Shown: positions 47,799-58,074 of the stretch, piece by piece
Layout of the letters: the number at the start of each line of letters is the position of its first letter
How positions within the stretch are numbered: position 1 is the stretch's first letter
Assembly (NCBI RefSeq): GCF_038449125.1
Contig: NZ_CP151800.1
Span: 3,568,406-3,632,405, forward strand
From: Kosakonia sp. BYX6
GTDB lineage: Bacteria > Pseudomonadota > Gammaproteobacteria > Enterobacterales > Enterobacteriaceae
Length of the DNA: 64,000 nucleotides
Direction: 5' to 3'
The notes under the pieces: model-generated
Databases searched by the model: none
What the model was told of the DNA's origin: nothing
Seen by the model: the letters and a program-made list of their open reading frames with translations, nothing else
Made by a program: the position numbers and the translations under genes

Positions 47799-48710
47799 AT
47801 GCTGTGGTTCAAAAATTTAATGGTATACCGTCTCAGCCGCGATGTGGCGCTGCGTGCGGAAGAGATGGAAAAACAGCTTGCGCCGCTATCGTTTACTCCA
47901 TGCGGTAGTCAGGATATGGCGAAAACCGGATGGGTTCCACCGATGGGCTCACACAGCGACGCGCTGACCCATACCCACAACGGCCAGATTATTATCTGCG
48001 CCCGCAAAGAAGAAAAAATTCTGCCCACCCCGGTGGTGAAACAGGCGCTGGAAGCGAAAATTTCACGCCTCGAAGCCGAGCAGGGTCGGAAGCTGAAAAA
48101 AACCGAAAAAGACTCCCTGAAAGACGAAGTATTGCACTCGCTGCTGCCGCGCGCGTTCAGCCGTTTCAGCCAGACGATGATGTGGATCGATACCGTTAAC
48201 GGTTTGATTATGGTCGACTGCGCGAGCGCCAAAAAAGCGGAAGATACGCTGGCGCTGCTGCGTAAAAGCCTGGGTTCGCTGCCGGTTGTGCCGCTGGCGA
48301 TGGAAAACCCCATCGAATTGACGCTGACCGAATGGGTACGTTCCGGCACAGTGGCGCAGGGTTTCCAGTTGCTGGACGAAGCAGAGCTGAAAGCGATGCT
48401 GGAAGATGGCGGCGTGATCCGCGCGAAGAAACAGGATTTGGTGAGCGACGAAATCGCCGTGCATATTGAAGCCGGAAAAGTGGTGACCAAGCTGGCGCTC
48501 GACTGGCAGCAACGCATCCAGTTTTTGATGTGCGATGACGGTTCAGTGAAGCGGTTGAAATTCTGCGATGAACTGCGCGATCAGAACGAAGATATCGACC
48601 GGGAAGATTTCGCCCAGCGTTTTGATGCCGATTTTATCTTGATGACCGGCGAGCTGGCGGCATTGATTCAAAATCTGGTGGAAGGTTTGGGCGGCGAAGC
48701 GCAGCGTTAA
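47799..48710 (+). CDS. rdgC: Recombination-associated protein RdgC
   Basis: 303 residues from ATG 47799 ([16 protein letters not shown]), identical in length to E. coli. RdgC forms a ring-shaped dimer on DNA and limits RecA filament activity. The upstream in-frame start adds 22 residues that overlap the divergent mak control region and is rejected. Confidence 0.98.
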   Translation: MLWFKNLMVYRLSRDVALRAEEMEKQLAPLSFTPCGSQDMAKTGWVPPMGSHSDALTHTHNGQIIICARKEEKILPTPVVKQALEAKISRLEAEQGRKLKKTEKDSLKDEVLHSLLPRAFSRFSQTMMWIDTVNGLIMVDCASAKKAEDTLALLRKSLGSLPVVPLAMENPIELTLTEWVRSGTVAQGFQLLDEAELKAMLEDGGVIRAKKQDLVSDEIAVHIEAGKVVTKLALDWQQRIQFLMCDDGSVKRLKFCDELRDQNEDIDREDFAQRFDADFILMTGELAALIQNLVEGLGGEAQR

Positions 48711-48739
48711 TAGCGCGCTTCCAGGTCATGTAATATCGC

Positions 48740-48810
48740 GTAGGCCGGATAAGTGCAGCGCCATCAGGCATTTTTTTGCCGGATGGCGGCTAACGCCTTA
48801 TCCGGCCTAC
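48740..48810. repeat. BIME between rdgC and ppnP
   Basis: GTAGGCCGGATAAGTGCAG is followed, after a TTTTTTT stretch, by GCCGGATGGCGGCTAACGCC and TTATCCGGCCTAC in inverted order. It lies between convergent genes and may also act as a terminator. Confidence 0.9.
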
Positions 48811-48833
48811 GTGCAAATTACGCAGTGAGAAGA

Positions 48834-49118
48834 TTACAAATAGCGGCAGAGATACGAACTCGGCTCAGCAACCTGCAAATGAAACTCGCTCTGGCCAGGC
48901 ACATTGAACACTTCACCGGCAACGTAAGTTTTCCACTCGGTTTCGCCCGGCAACAGCACATTCAGCGCACCGCTGACGACCGTCATCTCTTCCGGCTGCG
49001 CGGTTCCAAAGGTGTATTCACCTTCCACCATCACGCCAATGCTGGCGCGGCCAGTGCTACTGCTGGTAAACCCAATGGACTTCACTTTACCGGAAAAGTA
49101 TTCGTTACTTTGAAGCAT
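48834..49118 (-). CDS. ppnP: Pyrimidine/purine nucleoside phosphorylase PpnP
   Basis: 94 residues, the E. coli length (formerly YaiE). A small cupin-fold enzyme; '[17 protein letters not shown]' and '[14 protein letters not shown]' are family hallmarks. It phosphorolyses a broad range of nucleosides. A single gene. Confidence 0.97.
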   Translation of the reverse strand: MLQSNEYFSGKVKSIGFTSSSTGRASIGVMVEGEYTFGTAQPEEMTVVSGALNVLLPGETEWKTYVAGEVFNVPGQSEFHLQVAEPSSYLCRYL

Positions 49119-49203
49119 GAACTGGCCCTTAAAAAAATGTGTGGAAAAACACTATAGAAGCCGGGCTTCGCTTCTGTCACGCTAAATTGCGCCGTTCTGC
49201 GGC

Positions 49204-49881
49204 CTAGACCAGCAGTTCAGACGCCAGTCGCGCGACCAGAACATTAGACAATAACACCGGGACATCCAGCGCTTTCTGGAGCAAATCTCGGTGCTGTTGA
49301 TGGAACCCAAGACAATCGAGCATTAATACATCGGCACCGCGATCCAGCAACGCTCTTCCGGCGTTGATCAGCTCTGATTCACTCGCCAAAAAGGGGTGCG
49401 CCAGCTCAAAAAAGGGCTCTTTTTCGAGCACTTGCCACTTCTTTTGTTGTTGCGCCATCAGTTCAGGGATCGGCACGATGACGCCAACTTGATGGCCGTC
49501 GACGATGGAAGCCACCAGCGGAGGAATGATGCGTTGTGGTTCCAGAAGAATAGCGTTACGCGCGACGAAACCGCGAATATCAGCGGTACTCATTAACACG
49601 ATGACTTCGTAGCCCTGGTTATCCAGCACTTCAATGACGCTTTGCAGATCGCGCTCGACTTTTTCTCGGGACACCATGCCGAGGCTGTCGTCGCTCAGAC
49701 GTGTGGGGATAGCACTCTCCCCCGGATCGACGCAATAATCATTGCGTACATCGTCGGGGTCCATTTTACCCAGCAGGCTGATGTGGGTAATTTGCTGTTC
49801 TGGGACATGCTCTGTGAGGAGCGGGAAGATCTCTTTTACCGGCACCACACCAATGGTGAGGATCGCCAAGGTTGCACTCAT
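49204..49881 (-). CDS. aroM: AroM family protein
   Basis: 225 residues matching E. coli AroM, an Asp/Glu racemase-fold protein of unknown reaction ('[22 protein letters not shown]'). A cysteine in '[14 protein letters not shown]' occupies the position of a racemase-type catalytic Cys. In E. coli it is co-transcribed with aroL and yaiA under TyrR/TrpR. Here 234 bp separate it from yaiA, so it may also have its own promoter. Confidence 0.95.
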   Translation of the reverse strand: MSATLAILTIGVVPVKEIFPLLTEHVPEQQITHISLLGKMDPDDVRNDYCVDPGESAIPTRLSDDSLGMVSREKVERDLQSVIEVLDNQGYEVIVLMSTADIRGFVARNAILLEPQRIIPPLVASIVDGHQVGVIVPIPELMAQQQKKWQVLEKEPFFELAHPFLASESELINAGRALLDRGADVLMLDCLGFHQQHRDLLQKALDVPVLLSNVLVARLASELLV

Positions 49882-50115
49882 TTCTGATTTCCGCCTTTCA
49901 ACACTGCTTATTCTTATTGGTTCTCGCTACGGTGGTGAACCGATAATGCAGTAAGCCATCACCGCTCCCCTGTAAAGAGAACATGCCACTCCCATGTTCT
50001 TATAAATTCCAATACCAATGAATTTTAACCAGTGACTGGCATTCAGCCAGTCAAAAAGTGTGACCAAAGTCCGTTTCTATCATGTTCAGAAAGATCCCAT
50101 GCAAAAGCCGCAGCC

Positions 50116-50307
50116 TTAGCTTTTGTCCGGGTCTTCATAACGCTTCTTGGCGTCCAGCGCTTCCTGCTCTGTGGGATGTTCGCTAATTAAGGAATCCGGT
50201 TTTGGGTGATCGGCGCGCAGTTCATACCAGGTGACAGTCGCGCCGCTCGCGCCTTTTTCAACAGCAACAATGCGGGCTTCACGCGGATAAGGCGGTTTGG
50301 TCGGCAT
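50116..50307 (-). CDS. yaiA: YaiA family small protein
   Basis: 63 residues, same length as E. coli YaiA, soluble and charged ('[19 protein letters not shown]'). Function unknown; in E. coli it belongs to the aroL-yaiA-aroM operon. A GAGGAAGAG ribosome site, 50 bp after aroL. Confidence 0.95.
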   Translation of the reverse strand: MPTKPPYPREARIVAVEKGASGATVTWYELRADHPKPDSLISEHPTEQEALDAKKRYEDPDKS

Positions 50308-50357
50308 AGCTCTTCCTCACTTTGCGAATAGAGCTATAAGTATAGACAATCGTTTCG

Positions 50358-50882
50358 CTAACTGGCGCACGCCAGTTGCAGTGCCGCTTTAATCTCTGCC
50401 ACCACCTGCGCAGGCGGTTGCGCCGCGTTCACCACATAATGCGCAGCTTCACGATATAACGCATCGCGCGAGGCCAGCACTTCGCTCACCTCTTCGCTGA
50501 TCGGTTTACCGGTAAGCGTTGGGCGTTGCCCCTCTTCCGGGAAAGCTTCCAACCGCCCTGCCAGCACATTGACTGGCGCGCAAAGATAAACCACCGTGCC
50601 GTTTTCGCGCATAAAGCGGCGGTTATAGTCGCTGAGGATAATCCCGCCGCCAGTTGCCACCACCTGAGATGGAGCGGTGACAGCCTCCAGCGCCGCTGTT
50701 TCGCGGGCGCGGAAACCGTCCCAACCCTCTTTTTCCACGATGTCGGCGATGGTCTGCTGCGCAGTGTCCTGTAACCAGCTATCGGTATCGACAAACTGGC
50801 ATCCCTGCGCCTGCGCCAGCGCCTGTCCCACGGTGGTTTTGCCGCAACCGCGTGCGCCGATAAGAAAAATGGGTAACGTCAT
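50358..50882 (-). CDS. aroL: Shikimate kinase II
   Basis: 174 residues from ATG 50882 ([19 protein letters not shown]), the E. coli length; the upstream extension is rejected. P-loop kinase: Walker [10 protein letters not shown], shikimate-binding 'DTDSWLQ' and 'GGGIIL', lid '[10 protein letters not shown]'. It phosphorylates shikimate in aromatic amino-acid synthesis. Candidate TrpR and TyrR sites lie upstream. Confidence 0.97.
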   Translation of the reverse strand: MTLPIFLIGARGCGKTTVGQALAQAQGCQFVDTDSWLQDTAQQTIADIVEKEGWDGFRARETAALEAVTAPSQVVATGGGIILSDYNRRFMRENGTVVYLCAPVNVLAGRLEAFPEEGQRPTLTGKPISEEVSEVLASRDALYREAAHYVVNAAQPPAQVVAEIKAALQLACAS

Positions 50883-50938
50883 GAGCAGGTGTTCCCTCCG
50901 GGTCCCATGAGCCTGGGACGGAAAATAAGACGGCGATG

Positions 50939-50983
50939 ATATCACTAAACTAGTACAAACTTCATCGTAAGATTAACGTTACA
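50939..50983 (-). promoter_or_regulatory. Candidate TrpR operator and TyrR box upstream of aroL
   Basis: Read leftward, TGTACTAGTTTAGTGATAT (50939-50957) carries the TrpR core GTACTAGTTT. TGTAACGTTAATCTTACG (50966-50983) matches 9 of the 12 fixed positions of the TyrR consensus TGTAAA-N6-TTTACA. E. coli aroL is controlled by both regulators from similar positions; binding here is inferred. Confidence 0.6.
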
Positions 50984-51112
50984 GTTTTGTGTCGAACCCC
51001 GTAGCTACATAGGGGAAAAGCCGCGTAGATAAAGGCCTTCACTGTAAAGATTCTGTGGCATCGAGTGTTACGGCAACCTTACTGAATGAACCGCAGGCTG
51101 ACAAGCCCGCAA

Positions 51113-51574
51113 TTACTTTGCCTGACGGCGTTGATCTTCCAGCAGCCATTTGTCCAATTGCGCGGCAAACTGTTGGCGATCGCGCTGCGACAGGCTGTCC
51201 GGCCCACCGGTCTGAATGCCGCTGGCGCGCAGCGTATCCATAAAATCGCGCATCGTCAGCCTTTCGCGAATGGTTGCTTCAGTATAGCGTTCACCACGCG
51301 GGTTCAGCGCCGCCGCCCCTTTCGCCAGCACGTCCGCCGCCAGCGGGATATCAGCGGTTATCACTAAATCGCCCGCTTCGCACAAACGCACAATTTCGTT
51401 ATCGGCAACGTCAAACCCGGCTGGAACGCGTAACGAGCGAATCACGCGCGACGGCGGAACGCGCAGATTCTGGTTGGCGACCAGCGTCAGCGGCGTTTGT
51501 GTGCGCTCGGCGGCGCGAAATAAAATCTCTTTAATAACATTCGGACACGCGTCCGCATCCACCCAAATCGCCAT
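51113..51574 (-). CDS. yaiI: UPF0178 protein YaiI
   Basis: 153 residues from ATG 51574 ([18 protein letters not shown]) with AGGAG five bases upstream, matching E. coli YaiI. PIN-like fold family with 'DADACPN' and '[12 protein letters not shown]'; function unknown. The longer open frame overlaps the divergent proC leader. Confidence 0.95.
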   Translation of the reverse strand: MAIWVDADACPNVIKEILFRAAERTQTPLTLVANQNLRVPPSRVIRSLRVPAGFDVADNEIVRLCEAGDLVITADIPLAADVLAKGAAALNPRGERYTEATIRERLTMRDFMDTLRASGIQTGGPDSLSQRDRQQFAAQLDKWLLEDQRRQAK

Positions 51575-51708
51575 GCTCGCTCCTTTATTATGTCCGGCGC
51601 ATTGTCGCTTTAATTGCCCGTCGGGGAAAGCAGAGATCCTTTCGCCCTCGCGGAGATTCCACGTTAAGCTATATGCCACAAGCAATTACAAGTGAAGAGG
51701 CGGACGTG

Positions 51709-52515
51709 ATGGAGAAGAAAATCGGTTTTATCGGCTGCGGAAACATGGGTAAGGCAATTGTGGGCGGCCTGATTGCCAGTGGACAAGTGCTACCGGGGCA
51801 GATTTGGGTCTACACCCCGTCGCCGGATAAAGTTGCCGCCCTGCAAGAGAAGTTTGGCGTCAATGCCGCGCAAAGCGCGCAGGAAGTGGCGCAGATTGCC
51901 GATATCGTCTTCGGCGCGGTGAAGCCGAATATCATGGCCAAAGTGCTGAGCGATGTGGCATCCAGCCTGAATAAAGAGACGCTGGTGGTTTCCATCGCGG
52001 CGGGCGTCACGCTCGATCAACTGGCCCGTGCGCTGGGGCACGATCGCAAAATCATTCGCGCTATGCCCAACACGCCGTCGCTGGTCAATGCCGGGATGAC
52101 GTCAATTACCCCGAATGCGCTGGTCACGCCGGAAGATACCGCCGATGTGCTGAATATTTTCCGCTGCTTTGGCGAAGCCGAAGTGATTGCCGAAGGGATG
52201 ATCCACCCGGTGGTTGGCGTCAGCGGCTCTGCGCCCGCGTATGTGTTTATGTTTATTGAAGCGATGGCCGATGCCGCCGTGCTGGGCGGCATGCCGCGCG
52301 CGCAGGCTTATAAATTCGCCGCGCAGGCGGTGATGGGTTCCGCGAAAATGGTGCTGGAAACCGGCACGCATCCGGGTGAACTGAAAGACATGGTTTGCTC
52401 GCCTGGCGGCACCACCATTGAAGCGGTGAAAGTGCTGGAAGAGAAAGGTTTCCGCTCGGCGGTAATCGAAGCAATTAGCGCCTGCATGGCGAAATCCGAG
52501 AAACTCAGCAGCTGA
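51709..52515 (+). CDS. proC: Pyrroline-5-carboxylate reductase
   Basis: 268 residues from ATG 51709 (MEKKIGFIGCGNMGKAI), the E. coli start. Rossmann motif GxGxxG as 'GCGNMG', and the C-terminal signature 'LKDMVCSPGGTTIEAVKVLEEKGFR'. It makes proline from P5C with NADPH. Divergent from yaiI, ending at a strong hairpin. Confidence 0.98.
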   Translation: MEKKIGFIGCGNMGKAIVGGLIASGQVLPGQIWVYTPSPDKVAALQEKFGVNAAQSAQEVAQIADIVFGAVKPNIMAKVLSDVASSLNKETLVVSIAAGVTLDQLARALGHDRKIIRAMPNTPSLVNAGMTSITPNALVTPEDTADVLNIFRCFGEAEVIAEGMIHPVVGVSGSAPAYVFMFIEAMADAAVLGGMPRAQAYKFAAQAVMGSAKMVLETGTHPGELKDMVCSPGGTTIEAVKVLEEKGFRSAVIEAISACMAKSEKLSS

Positions 52516-52520
52516 AACTT

Positions 52521-52549
52521 TGCGCCACGGCATCGATTGCCGTGGCGCA
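52521..52549. terminator. Hairpin between proC and the convergent oxidoreductase gene
   Basis: A perfect 12-bp stem (TGCGCCACGGCA / TGCCGTGGCGCA) with a 5-nt loop and no T-run on either side. Probably a bidirectional, possibly weak terminator. Confidence 0.65.
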
Positions 52550-52553
52550 TCCA

Positions 52554-54077
52554 TCAGGAGAGCATTTGGCTTGCGGCATTCATACTGATTGGTTGCTGCA
52601 TTTTCAGCAGTAGCCCCGCCGTTTCGCTGTACTCCCCGCAGCTCAGCACCGCTTTCAACACACCCTCTTCGCCGTACAACATGGCGAAACGTTTATCCTC
52701 AAACGAACCCAACATTTTCATGCTGTCCCATTCACGGGCGTAACCGAGGTACTCGAAGCGCGTACCGAAATGGGTGGTCCAGAAAAACGGAACCCGGTCG
52801 AACGCGCGCTGTTCGCCAAGCATATTAAAGGCGGCGATCCTCCCCTGCTGCTGCGCGACGCGCCAGTGCTCAATGCGCCGACGCCCTTCCGGCGCGGGAT
52901 AACTGGCGATATCGCCCACCGCCCAGACATCCGGCGCCGCGCTCAGGGTTTCATCCACCGTCAGGCTGCCGTCTTTTTCATGGGGCAGGTCATGCACCAG
53001 TTCCGTGGCCGGTTGCACCCCGGTGGCAAACACCACCACGTGCGCGGGTAAGGTGCGGCCATTTTTCAGCGTCACGCCCTGCACATGGCCATCCCCTTCC
53101 AGCGCCGCCGGTTCACCGGTGACAAATTTAACGCCGTTTTGTTTGTGCATGTCCATAAAGCGCTGGCCCATCTCTTCGCCGAACTGCGGCACAAACGGCA
53201 GCGCGTGGCGCGACAGTACCGTCACATCGACATCCTGATTGCGCAGCGCCGCCGCCAGTTCCATGGCGATAAAGCTGTTACCGATGATCACCAGTTTCTG
53301 TTCGTGCTCCACGTCATTCAACAGCGTTTGCGCCTGGTGGATGTCGCGCAAGACATGCACGCCCGCCAGGTGATTGCCGGAAATATCCGGCCACACCGGC
53401 TGCCCGCCCGTTGCCAGCAGCAGCTTATCGAAGGTGATTTCACGGCCATCCGCCAGCGTCAGCTGATGGTTGTGGCAATCAAGATCGGTCACCTCTTCGC
53501 GCAGGCTTTCGACACCCGGCTGGTTGTAAAACGCCTCATCCAACAGATGCGGCACTTCGCTGATTTTCATTTTACCAGCCGGCACGAATTTACTCAGCGC
53601 AGTACGGTCGTACGGCGCTTCGCTCTCTTTGTCGATCAGGATCAGGTGGCCGTTAAATCCAGCATCACGCAGCGTGATCGCCGCCGCGCTGCCTGCGGCG
53701 CCGGTACCGAGGATTACCGCCGTTTGCGGGCGCTCGCCGCGGATCTGCGTATGGCTGGTGGGAGAAAGCGGACGCGGGTTCACCAGCACACGATTTTGCT
53801 CAATGTGCACCGGGTATTGTTTCAGATTTTGCAGCGCCAGCGGCTCGCGCCACTCGCCATTGGTGATATCAAACGCGGCTTTATGCCACGGACACACCAA
53901 TTTGCCGTCGCAGATGGCGCCCTTTTCCAGCGGCCCGCCCGCATGGGGGCATTTGCTCTGAAAAGCGCGCACCTGGTTTAGCGTGCGAATCAAAATCATC
54001 GACGTCCCCGCGACGTCGACTTTGACCGGTTGGTTTTCTGGTAGAGAATTGAGTTCGGTAACATATTGATAATTCAT
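52554..54077 (-). CDS. Rieske [2Fe-2S]-FAD pyridine nucleotide oxidoreductase (AIFM3/ferredoxin reductase-like)
   Basis: 507 residues from ATG 54077, with GGGAG upstream. N-terminal Rieske domain (about 1-105) with ligands C43, H45, C62 and H65 ('CPHAGGPL', 'CPWHKA'). The FAD part is a two-dinucleotide-fold oxidoreductase ('VILGTGAAGSAAAITLRDAGF' for FAD, 'LVIIGNSFIAMELAAALRN' for NAD(P)H, 'DVWAVGDIA'), followed by a C-terminal reductase domain. The combination suggests NAD(P)H-driven electron transfer to a partner such as an oxygenase or to stress acceptors; no partner oxygenase is nearby. It sits where K-12 has dgcC. Confidence 0.88.
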   Translation of the reverse strand: MNYQYVTELNSLPENQPVKVDVAGTSMILIRTLNQVRAFQSKCPHAGGPLEKGAICDGKLVCPWHKAAFDITNGEWREPLALQNLKQYPVHIEQNRVLVNPRPLSPTSHTQIRGERPQTAVILGTGAAGSAAAITLRDAGFNGHLILIDKESEAPYDRTALSKFVPAGKMKISEVPHLLDEAFYNQPGVESLREEVTDLDCHNHQLTLADGREITFDKLLLATGGQPVWPDISGNHLAGVHVLRDIHQAQTLLNDVEHEQKLVIIGNSFIAMELAAALRNQDVDVTVLSRHALPFVPQFGEEMGQRFMDMHKQNGVKFVTGEPAALEGDGHVQGVTLKNGRTLPAHVVVFATGVQPATELVHDLPHEKDGSLTVDETLSAAPDVWAVGDIASYPAPEGRRRIEHWRVAQQQGRIAAFNMLGEQRAFDRVPFFWTTHFGTRFEYLGYAREWDSMKMLGSFEDKRFAMLYGEEGVLKAVLSCGEYSETAGLLLKMQQPISMNAASQMLS

Positions 54078-54257
54078 AATATTGCTCCCGTATTCGTGTA
54101 GCAAAACGGGCGTAACGCCAGGCGGCGTACAACCACAATGAAGGGTAAAAATAAAACGAAGCTCACAAATTAAGCCTGGCAGAGATTAGCCAACGAGCAA
54201 CAAAGCGGGGAAAAGCGGCGGACGGGGTGAGCGCTGAAAAACACTCACCCTGTTGAA

Positions 54258-54581
54258 CTACGGCTGTTTTTTCAGGCAGGCACTCATAAATTTACTGCGG
54301 TCATCGCCTTTGAGCGATTGCTGGGTCGCCTGGGCGTTACATTCGCGCATCCGCTGCTGTTGCGGCGTCAGGCTTTTTTGCCCGGGTTCGGTTTTGGTGT
54401 TTCTCAGGCAGTCGCGCATGTATTGCTTACGGGCATCGCCCGCGAGGGTTTGCGCCGTGGCCTGTTGGTTGCAGAGGGTCATTCGTTGTTGTTGCGGGGT
54501 CAGTGTCTTTTCATCGGCGGCGCTCAGCGCCGTGACAAACAGCAGACCGAAGATGAGGGTAACCAGTAATGTTATTTTCAT
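54258..54581 (-). CDS. psiF: Phosphate starvation-inducible protein PsiF
   Basis: 107 residues: signal peptide (cleavage near LSA, 21) followed by two PsiF repeats, each with LTPQQQRM...CN.QA and a second Cys, giving two likely disulfide pairs. Function unknown. In E. coli it follows phoA and is phosphate-controlled. Here a terminator lies between phoA and psiF, so expression may depend on readthrough. AGGAGG lies eight bases before the start. Confidence 0.95.
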   Translation of the reverse strand: MKITLLVTLIFGLLFVTALSAADEKTLTPQQQRMTLCNQQATAQTLAGDARKQYMRDCLRNTKTEPGQKSLTPQQQRMRECNAQATQQSLKGDDRSKFMSACLKKQP

Positions 54582-54630
54582 CGCACCATCCTCCTGTCAA
54601 TGAGCCCTTTAAGGATGGTCCTAATTGGTG

Positions 54631-54665
54631 AAAAAACCACCCGGTGGCAAAGATTTACCACCGGG
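54631..54665 (-). terminator. Intrinsic terminator of phoA
   Basis: CCCGGTGG / CCACCGGG stem, read leftward, followed by TGG and six T. It lies 7 bp after the phoA stop. Confidence 0.88.
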
Positions 54666-54671
54666 CAGCCA

Positions 54672-56087
54672 TCACTTCAGGCTTAACGCCGCTTTCATGG
54701 TGTAGAACAGATCGGTTTGATCGGTTAGCCCGACGACATTCCCCGCGTGCGGGCCATAAGCCGCGATGCGAATCTGCGTTCCGGTATGCTCCATCGACTC
54801 CTCTTCCGAGTTGCCGTAGGTAATGCCCATCACCGCGCCATCTTTGGTGTTCAGCAGCTGGCTCAACCCCGGCGCTTTGGTGTCCGGCGGGATGATTTGG
54901 CTGGCATGCGCGTGATCCGCGGTCACAATAACCAGCGTGTTGCCGTCTTTTTTGGCGAACGCCAGCGCTTTCTGCACCGCTTCGTCGAGATCGACGGTTT
55001 CACCAATCTGACCACACGGGTTCGCCGCGTGATCCTGCTTATCGATCGACGCGCCTTCCACTTGCAGGAAGAAGCCCTTCTCGTTTTTGCTCAGTAGATC
55101 GATGGCTTTTTCGGTCATGGCCGCCAGCGTCGGCACGCTGTTCGTGCGTTGCGTGTTTGGCTGGCAGGTCACGGCTGGCTTATCAATATTACCGTGCAAT
55201 GACGCTTTCGGCCCTTCCCAGCGTACCGGCATATTGCCATCGGCAAACAGGCCAAGCAGCGGTTTATCCTGGTTCGCTTCGGTAATTGCGGCGAGCGACG
55301 CGGCATCGTTCACCATTTGATAACCGCGCGTTTGCGCCTGTTCGCGCAGAGTTTTGCCTTTCCACTCACCCGCCGTCGCGGTTTCGCTGAAGGTTTTCGC
55401 GCCGCCGCCCAGCGTGACGTCCGCGCGGGCATTTAGCAGTTGTTCGGTGATCGAGCCTTTACCGCCTTTTTCCAGCGCGTTCAGCGCGCATTTCTCGCTG
55501 GTGACCGTTGGGCCGTAGCAGCGGCGGGAAATGACGTGCGACACCAGCGCGGCAGGCGTGGCATCTTGCAGTTCGGCGGTGGAGACGTTGCCCGTTGCCA
55601 GGCCGGCGGCTTTGGCCATCTCCAGAATGGTCATATGATCTTTTTCGTGGATATCGACGCCCAGCGCGCCGTTATACGTTTTCACGCCGGTGCTCCACGC
55701 CGTTGCCGAAGCGGCAGAGTCGGTCACGTAGTCCGGTCTGCCGGTTTTCTTGTCCAGCGCGTAGTGCGTGTACTGGCCGGTCAGCGGCAAAGCATCAATA
55801 CCTTTGAAGTATCCGCCCGCGCCTTCGGCATAATTTCGCGCGGCGGTAATTTCGGAATCGCCCATGCCATCGCCAATCAGTAAAATAATATTTTTCGCGG
55901 GCTTATCATTCAGGGAATCGCGCAGAGCGGCGGTTTGGTCACCGCTTAAACGGCGGGCGCCACCAGGCGTGGAAATATCGCCTTGTGCAGCACGGTTATC
56001 AAGAACAGGTGATGCAGTTGTTTCCGCATGAATATTATGGGTAAACAACACCGGTAATAAAGCGAGGAATAATGCGCTCTGTTTCAC
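54672..56087 (-). CDS. phoA: Alkaline phosphatase PhoA
   Basis: 471 residues from GTG 56087. The leader TTGTACATGGAGAA before it matches E. coli phoA, whose start is also GTG; in-frame ATGs upstream are part of that leader. Periplasmic zinc/magnesium enzyme with the nucleophile Ser in '[16 protein letters not shown]', the metal-site Asp in '[14 protein letters not shown]' and '[11 protein letters not shown]'. Conserved cysteine pairs are present. A Pho box lies upstream. Confidence 0.98.
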   Translation of the reverse strand: MKQSALFLALLPVLFTHNIHAETTASPVLDNRAAQGDISTPGGARRLSGDQTAALRDSLNDKPAKNIILLIGDGMGDSEITAARNYAEGAGGYFKGIDALPLTGQYTHYALDKKTGRPDYVTDSAASATAWSTGVKTYNGALGVDIHEKDHMTILEMAKAAGLATGNVSTAELQDATPAALVSHVISRRCYGPTVTSEKCALNALEKGGKGSITEQLLNARADVTLGGGAKTFSETATAGEWKGKTLREQAQTRGYQMVNDAASLAAITEANQDKPLLGLFADGNMPVRWEGPKASLHGNIDKPAVTCQPNTQRTNSVPTLAAMTEKAIDLLSKNEKGFFLQVEGASIDKQDHAANPCGQIGETVDLDEAVQKALAFAKKDGNTLVIVTADHAHASQIIPPDTKAPGLSQLLNTKDGAVMGITYGNSEEESMEHTGTQIRIAAYGPHAGNVVGLTDQTDLFYTMKAALSLK

Positions 56088-56149
56088 TTTAATATTCTCC
56101 ATGTACAAATACTTAAAGAAAATAAAACAAAGCGACTATATGCAGCGCA

Positions 56150-56168
56150 GATGACAGTGAGATGACAG
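56150..56168 (-). promoter_or_regulatory. Pho box upstream of phoA
   Basis: Read leftward: CTGTCATCTCACTGTCATC, two exact CTGTCAT repeats 11 bp apart. A TATAGT -10-like element follows at 56135-56140, arranged as in E. coli phoA. Confidence 0.9.
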
Positions 56169-56190
56169 TTTCTGTCCGGCTAACTTATGT

Positions 56191-56451
56191 TCAGTTGCGC
56201 GGATGCCTTAAAAGCTTTTTTACGTATTGTTGCAACAGCTCCGTATCCTGATGTGAAACCTGATCGCCCGGCAGCGCTTCTTCCAGCGCGCCTTCAATGC
56301 TCAAAATCAGCGCTTGTTGCTCAGCGGCCGCCATGCGGCGCAGCAGTGCGGTAACAACGATTTCCAACGCTTCAACTTGCGCGACGAGCTCTTTCGATTC
56401 CTCTTCTTTTTCCGCAAGCTTAACCAACAACTCAGCAATGAGATTTTTCAT
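56191..56451 (-). CDS. iraP: Anti-adapter protein IraP
   Basis: 86 residues, the E. coli length, with an N-terminal coiled coil (about 5-45: '[21 protein letters not shown]'). IraP binds RssB and so protects sigma S from ClpXP during phosphate starvation. Located beside phoA as in E. coli; an AAGGA ribosome site. Confidence 0.95.
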   Translation of the reverse strand: MKNLIAELLVKLAEKEEESKELVAQVEALEIVVTALLRRMAAAEQQALILSIEGALEEALPGDQVSHQDTELLQQYVKKLLRHPRN

Positions 56452-56677
56452 GGCAGGATTTCCTTATGTGATGTCGAAAGACGTTAACACTCGATTTTGT
56501 TGTTGCAAAGTGGATGCATGTACTATTTTTGCGAATTAATTCACAACGCAGTAAGTAGATTCAAAAAATAGCGTCAGCGAAACGCTTCAAAGCACCGTAA
56601 GGCAAATAGAGTTAATACTTTTGCGATAGAGAAAAAAAATAATGAAAGGGCGTATTGCTATAAGAAAATATTATGTA

Positions 56678-56704
56678 GCGGCCGGAAGGTGAATTTCCGA
56701 CCGC
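56678..56704 (-). terminator. Probable terminator of the MdtG-like gene
   Basis: A 10-bp stem with one G-U pair (GCGGTCGGAA / TTCCGGCCGC, read leftward) lies 10 bp after the stop. The tail is AT-rich with a T-run only further on. Confidence 0.6.
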
Positions 56705-56713
56705 GTTTAAACC

Positions 56714-57904
56714 CTATTTACACACGCGACGAAATGCCAACGCCAGCTGCCAGAGGTTGATCAGCACCACCACTGCGGTGGCGGCAAACACCCAGCGAAA
56801 ACCCGCCATCGCCGACACCGTGGCGCCCATTAGCGGACCGGCGACATTCCCGAGGTACATAAACGATTGGTTATAACCAAAAATCCGCCCGGTGACCTGA
56901 TCGCTTGAATATTTCAACAATAATGTCTGCACCGCCGGTAGCATCGCGCCATCGGCGAAGCCAAGCAGAAAACGCAGGATGCCCAGTTGCAGCGGCGACG
57001 TGACAAACGACATGGCAAAAAACAGCACCACCGCGAAGGCAAGCGTCGCCATTAAGATACGCGAGGTGCCAATGCGGTCGCCGAGCTTGCCAAGGCGCGG
57101 CGCGGAAAGCAGCGCCGACATGCCTGGCACGGCGGCGATCAGCCCGCTGAGAAACGCGATATTCGCGGTATCGGGTGATAACGACTGGATGAACAGCGCG
57201 AGAATGGGGCCGATGGAGCCATTACACAATTGAATCACCATCGTGGTGACAAACAGGCTGATCACCAATGCAGGGTAAGGCAATGTGGAGAACACCGCTT
57301 TGCCGCTCAACCGATCGCCCTTTTTCACCGTCGGTCTGGCCCCTTCTTTAATCAGAAACAGCGTCACCAGGAAACTCACCATCAGTAGCAGCGCGGTAAT
57401 GAGAAACACGGTGCGCAGCCCTAAATGGTCGGCGAGAAAACCGCCCATCAGCGGGCCGCCAATCACGCCGCTGATTTGCGCGGTAGAAAGCGTGCTCAAC
57501 GCCCAACCGCTGCGTTCGCGCGGCACTTGCGAAGCCACCAGCGCCATTGCATTGGGAATATAACCCGACGTCAGGCCCATCACGCCGCGCAGGATCAAGA
57601 GCTGCCAGACGTTGGTGGCGAAAGCCTGCAACAGAATGGCGATCGCCATGCCGAGCGAGGCGCGCAGCAACATCAACTTACGCCCTTTACGATCCGCCAG
57701 GCTGCCCCACATCGGCGAGACAATCGCGGACACCAGGAAGGTGATGCTAAAAGTTAAGCCCGACCACATTGATAAAGCTTCATGGGATGTCACGCCCAGT
57801 TGCGCCACATACAGCGGCAAAAAAGGCAAAATTTGACTGATAGCGAGGCCGGTGAAAAAACAACCGAACCACACCGAGATGAGATTAACCTTCCAGGATT
57901 CCAT
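56714..57904 (-). CDS. MdtG-like major facilitator drug-efflux transporter
   Basis: 396 residues from ATG 57904 ([19 protein letters not shown]), placed by similarity to MdtG of E. coli; the ribosome site is weak and the longer frame adds 51 unsupported residues. Twelve membrane helices, with the MFS motif A '[19 protein letters not shown]' between helices 2 and 3 and its repeat '[13 protein letters not shown]' in the second half. MdtG confers fosfomycin and deoxycholate tolerance when overproduced; this paralogue's substrate is unknown. Not at this place in K-12. Confidence 0.88.
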   Translation of the reverse strand: MESWKVNLISVWFGCFFTGLAISQILPFLPLYVAQLGVTSHEALSMWSGLTFSITFLVSAIVSPMWGSLADRKGRKLMLLRASLGMAIAILLQAFATNVWQLLILRGVMGLTSGYIPNAMALVASQVPRERSGWALSTLSTAQISGVIGGPLMGGFLADHLGLRTVFLITALLLMVSFLVTLFLIKEGARPTVKKGDRLSGKAVFSTLPYPALVISLFVTTMVIQLCNGSIGPILALFIQSLSPDTANIAFLSGLIAAVPGMSALLSAPRLGKLGDRIGTSRILMATLAFAVVLFFAMSFVTSPLQLGILRFLLGFADGAMLPAVQTLLLKYSSDQVTGRIFGYNQSFMYLGNVAGPLMGATVSAMAGFRWVFAATAVVVLINLWQLALAFRRVCK

Positions 57905-58074
57905 AAGTACGCGTAAGTATTCAGGTTTTGGCAAACGGCGCACAGAGTAACAAGTTTGCGCCGGCGATGAGTCACCAGAGATGCGCTTAGCGCAATTTCG
58001 GTGTTTTATCTGTCTGGCTATACTTAGCGCCGCAGCCAGCGCAAAAAAACCACACAATGCTCAGTGATTTATGC

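Noticed and set aside
53085-53981. 298-codon rightward open frame
   Set aside because: Antisense to the Rieske-FAD oxidoreductase, whose motifs are complete in its own frame.
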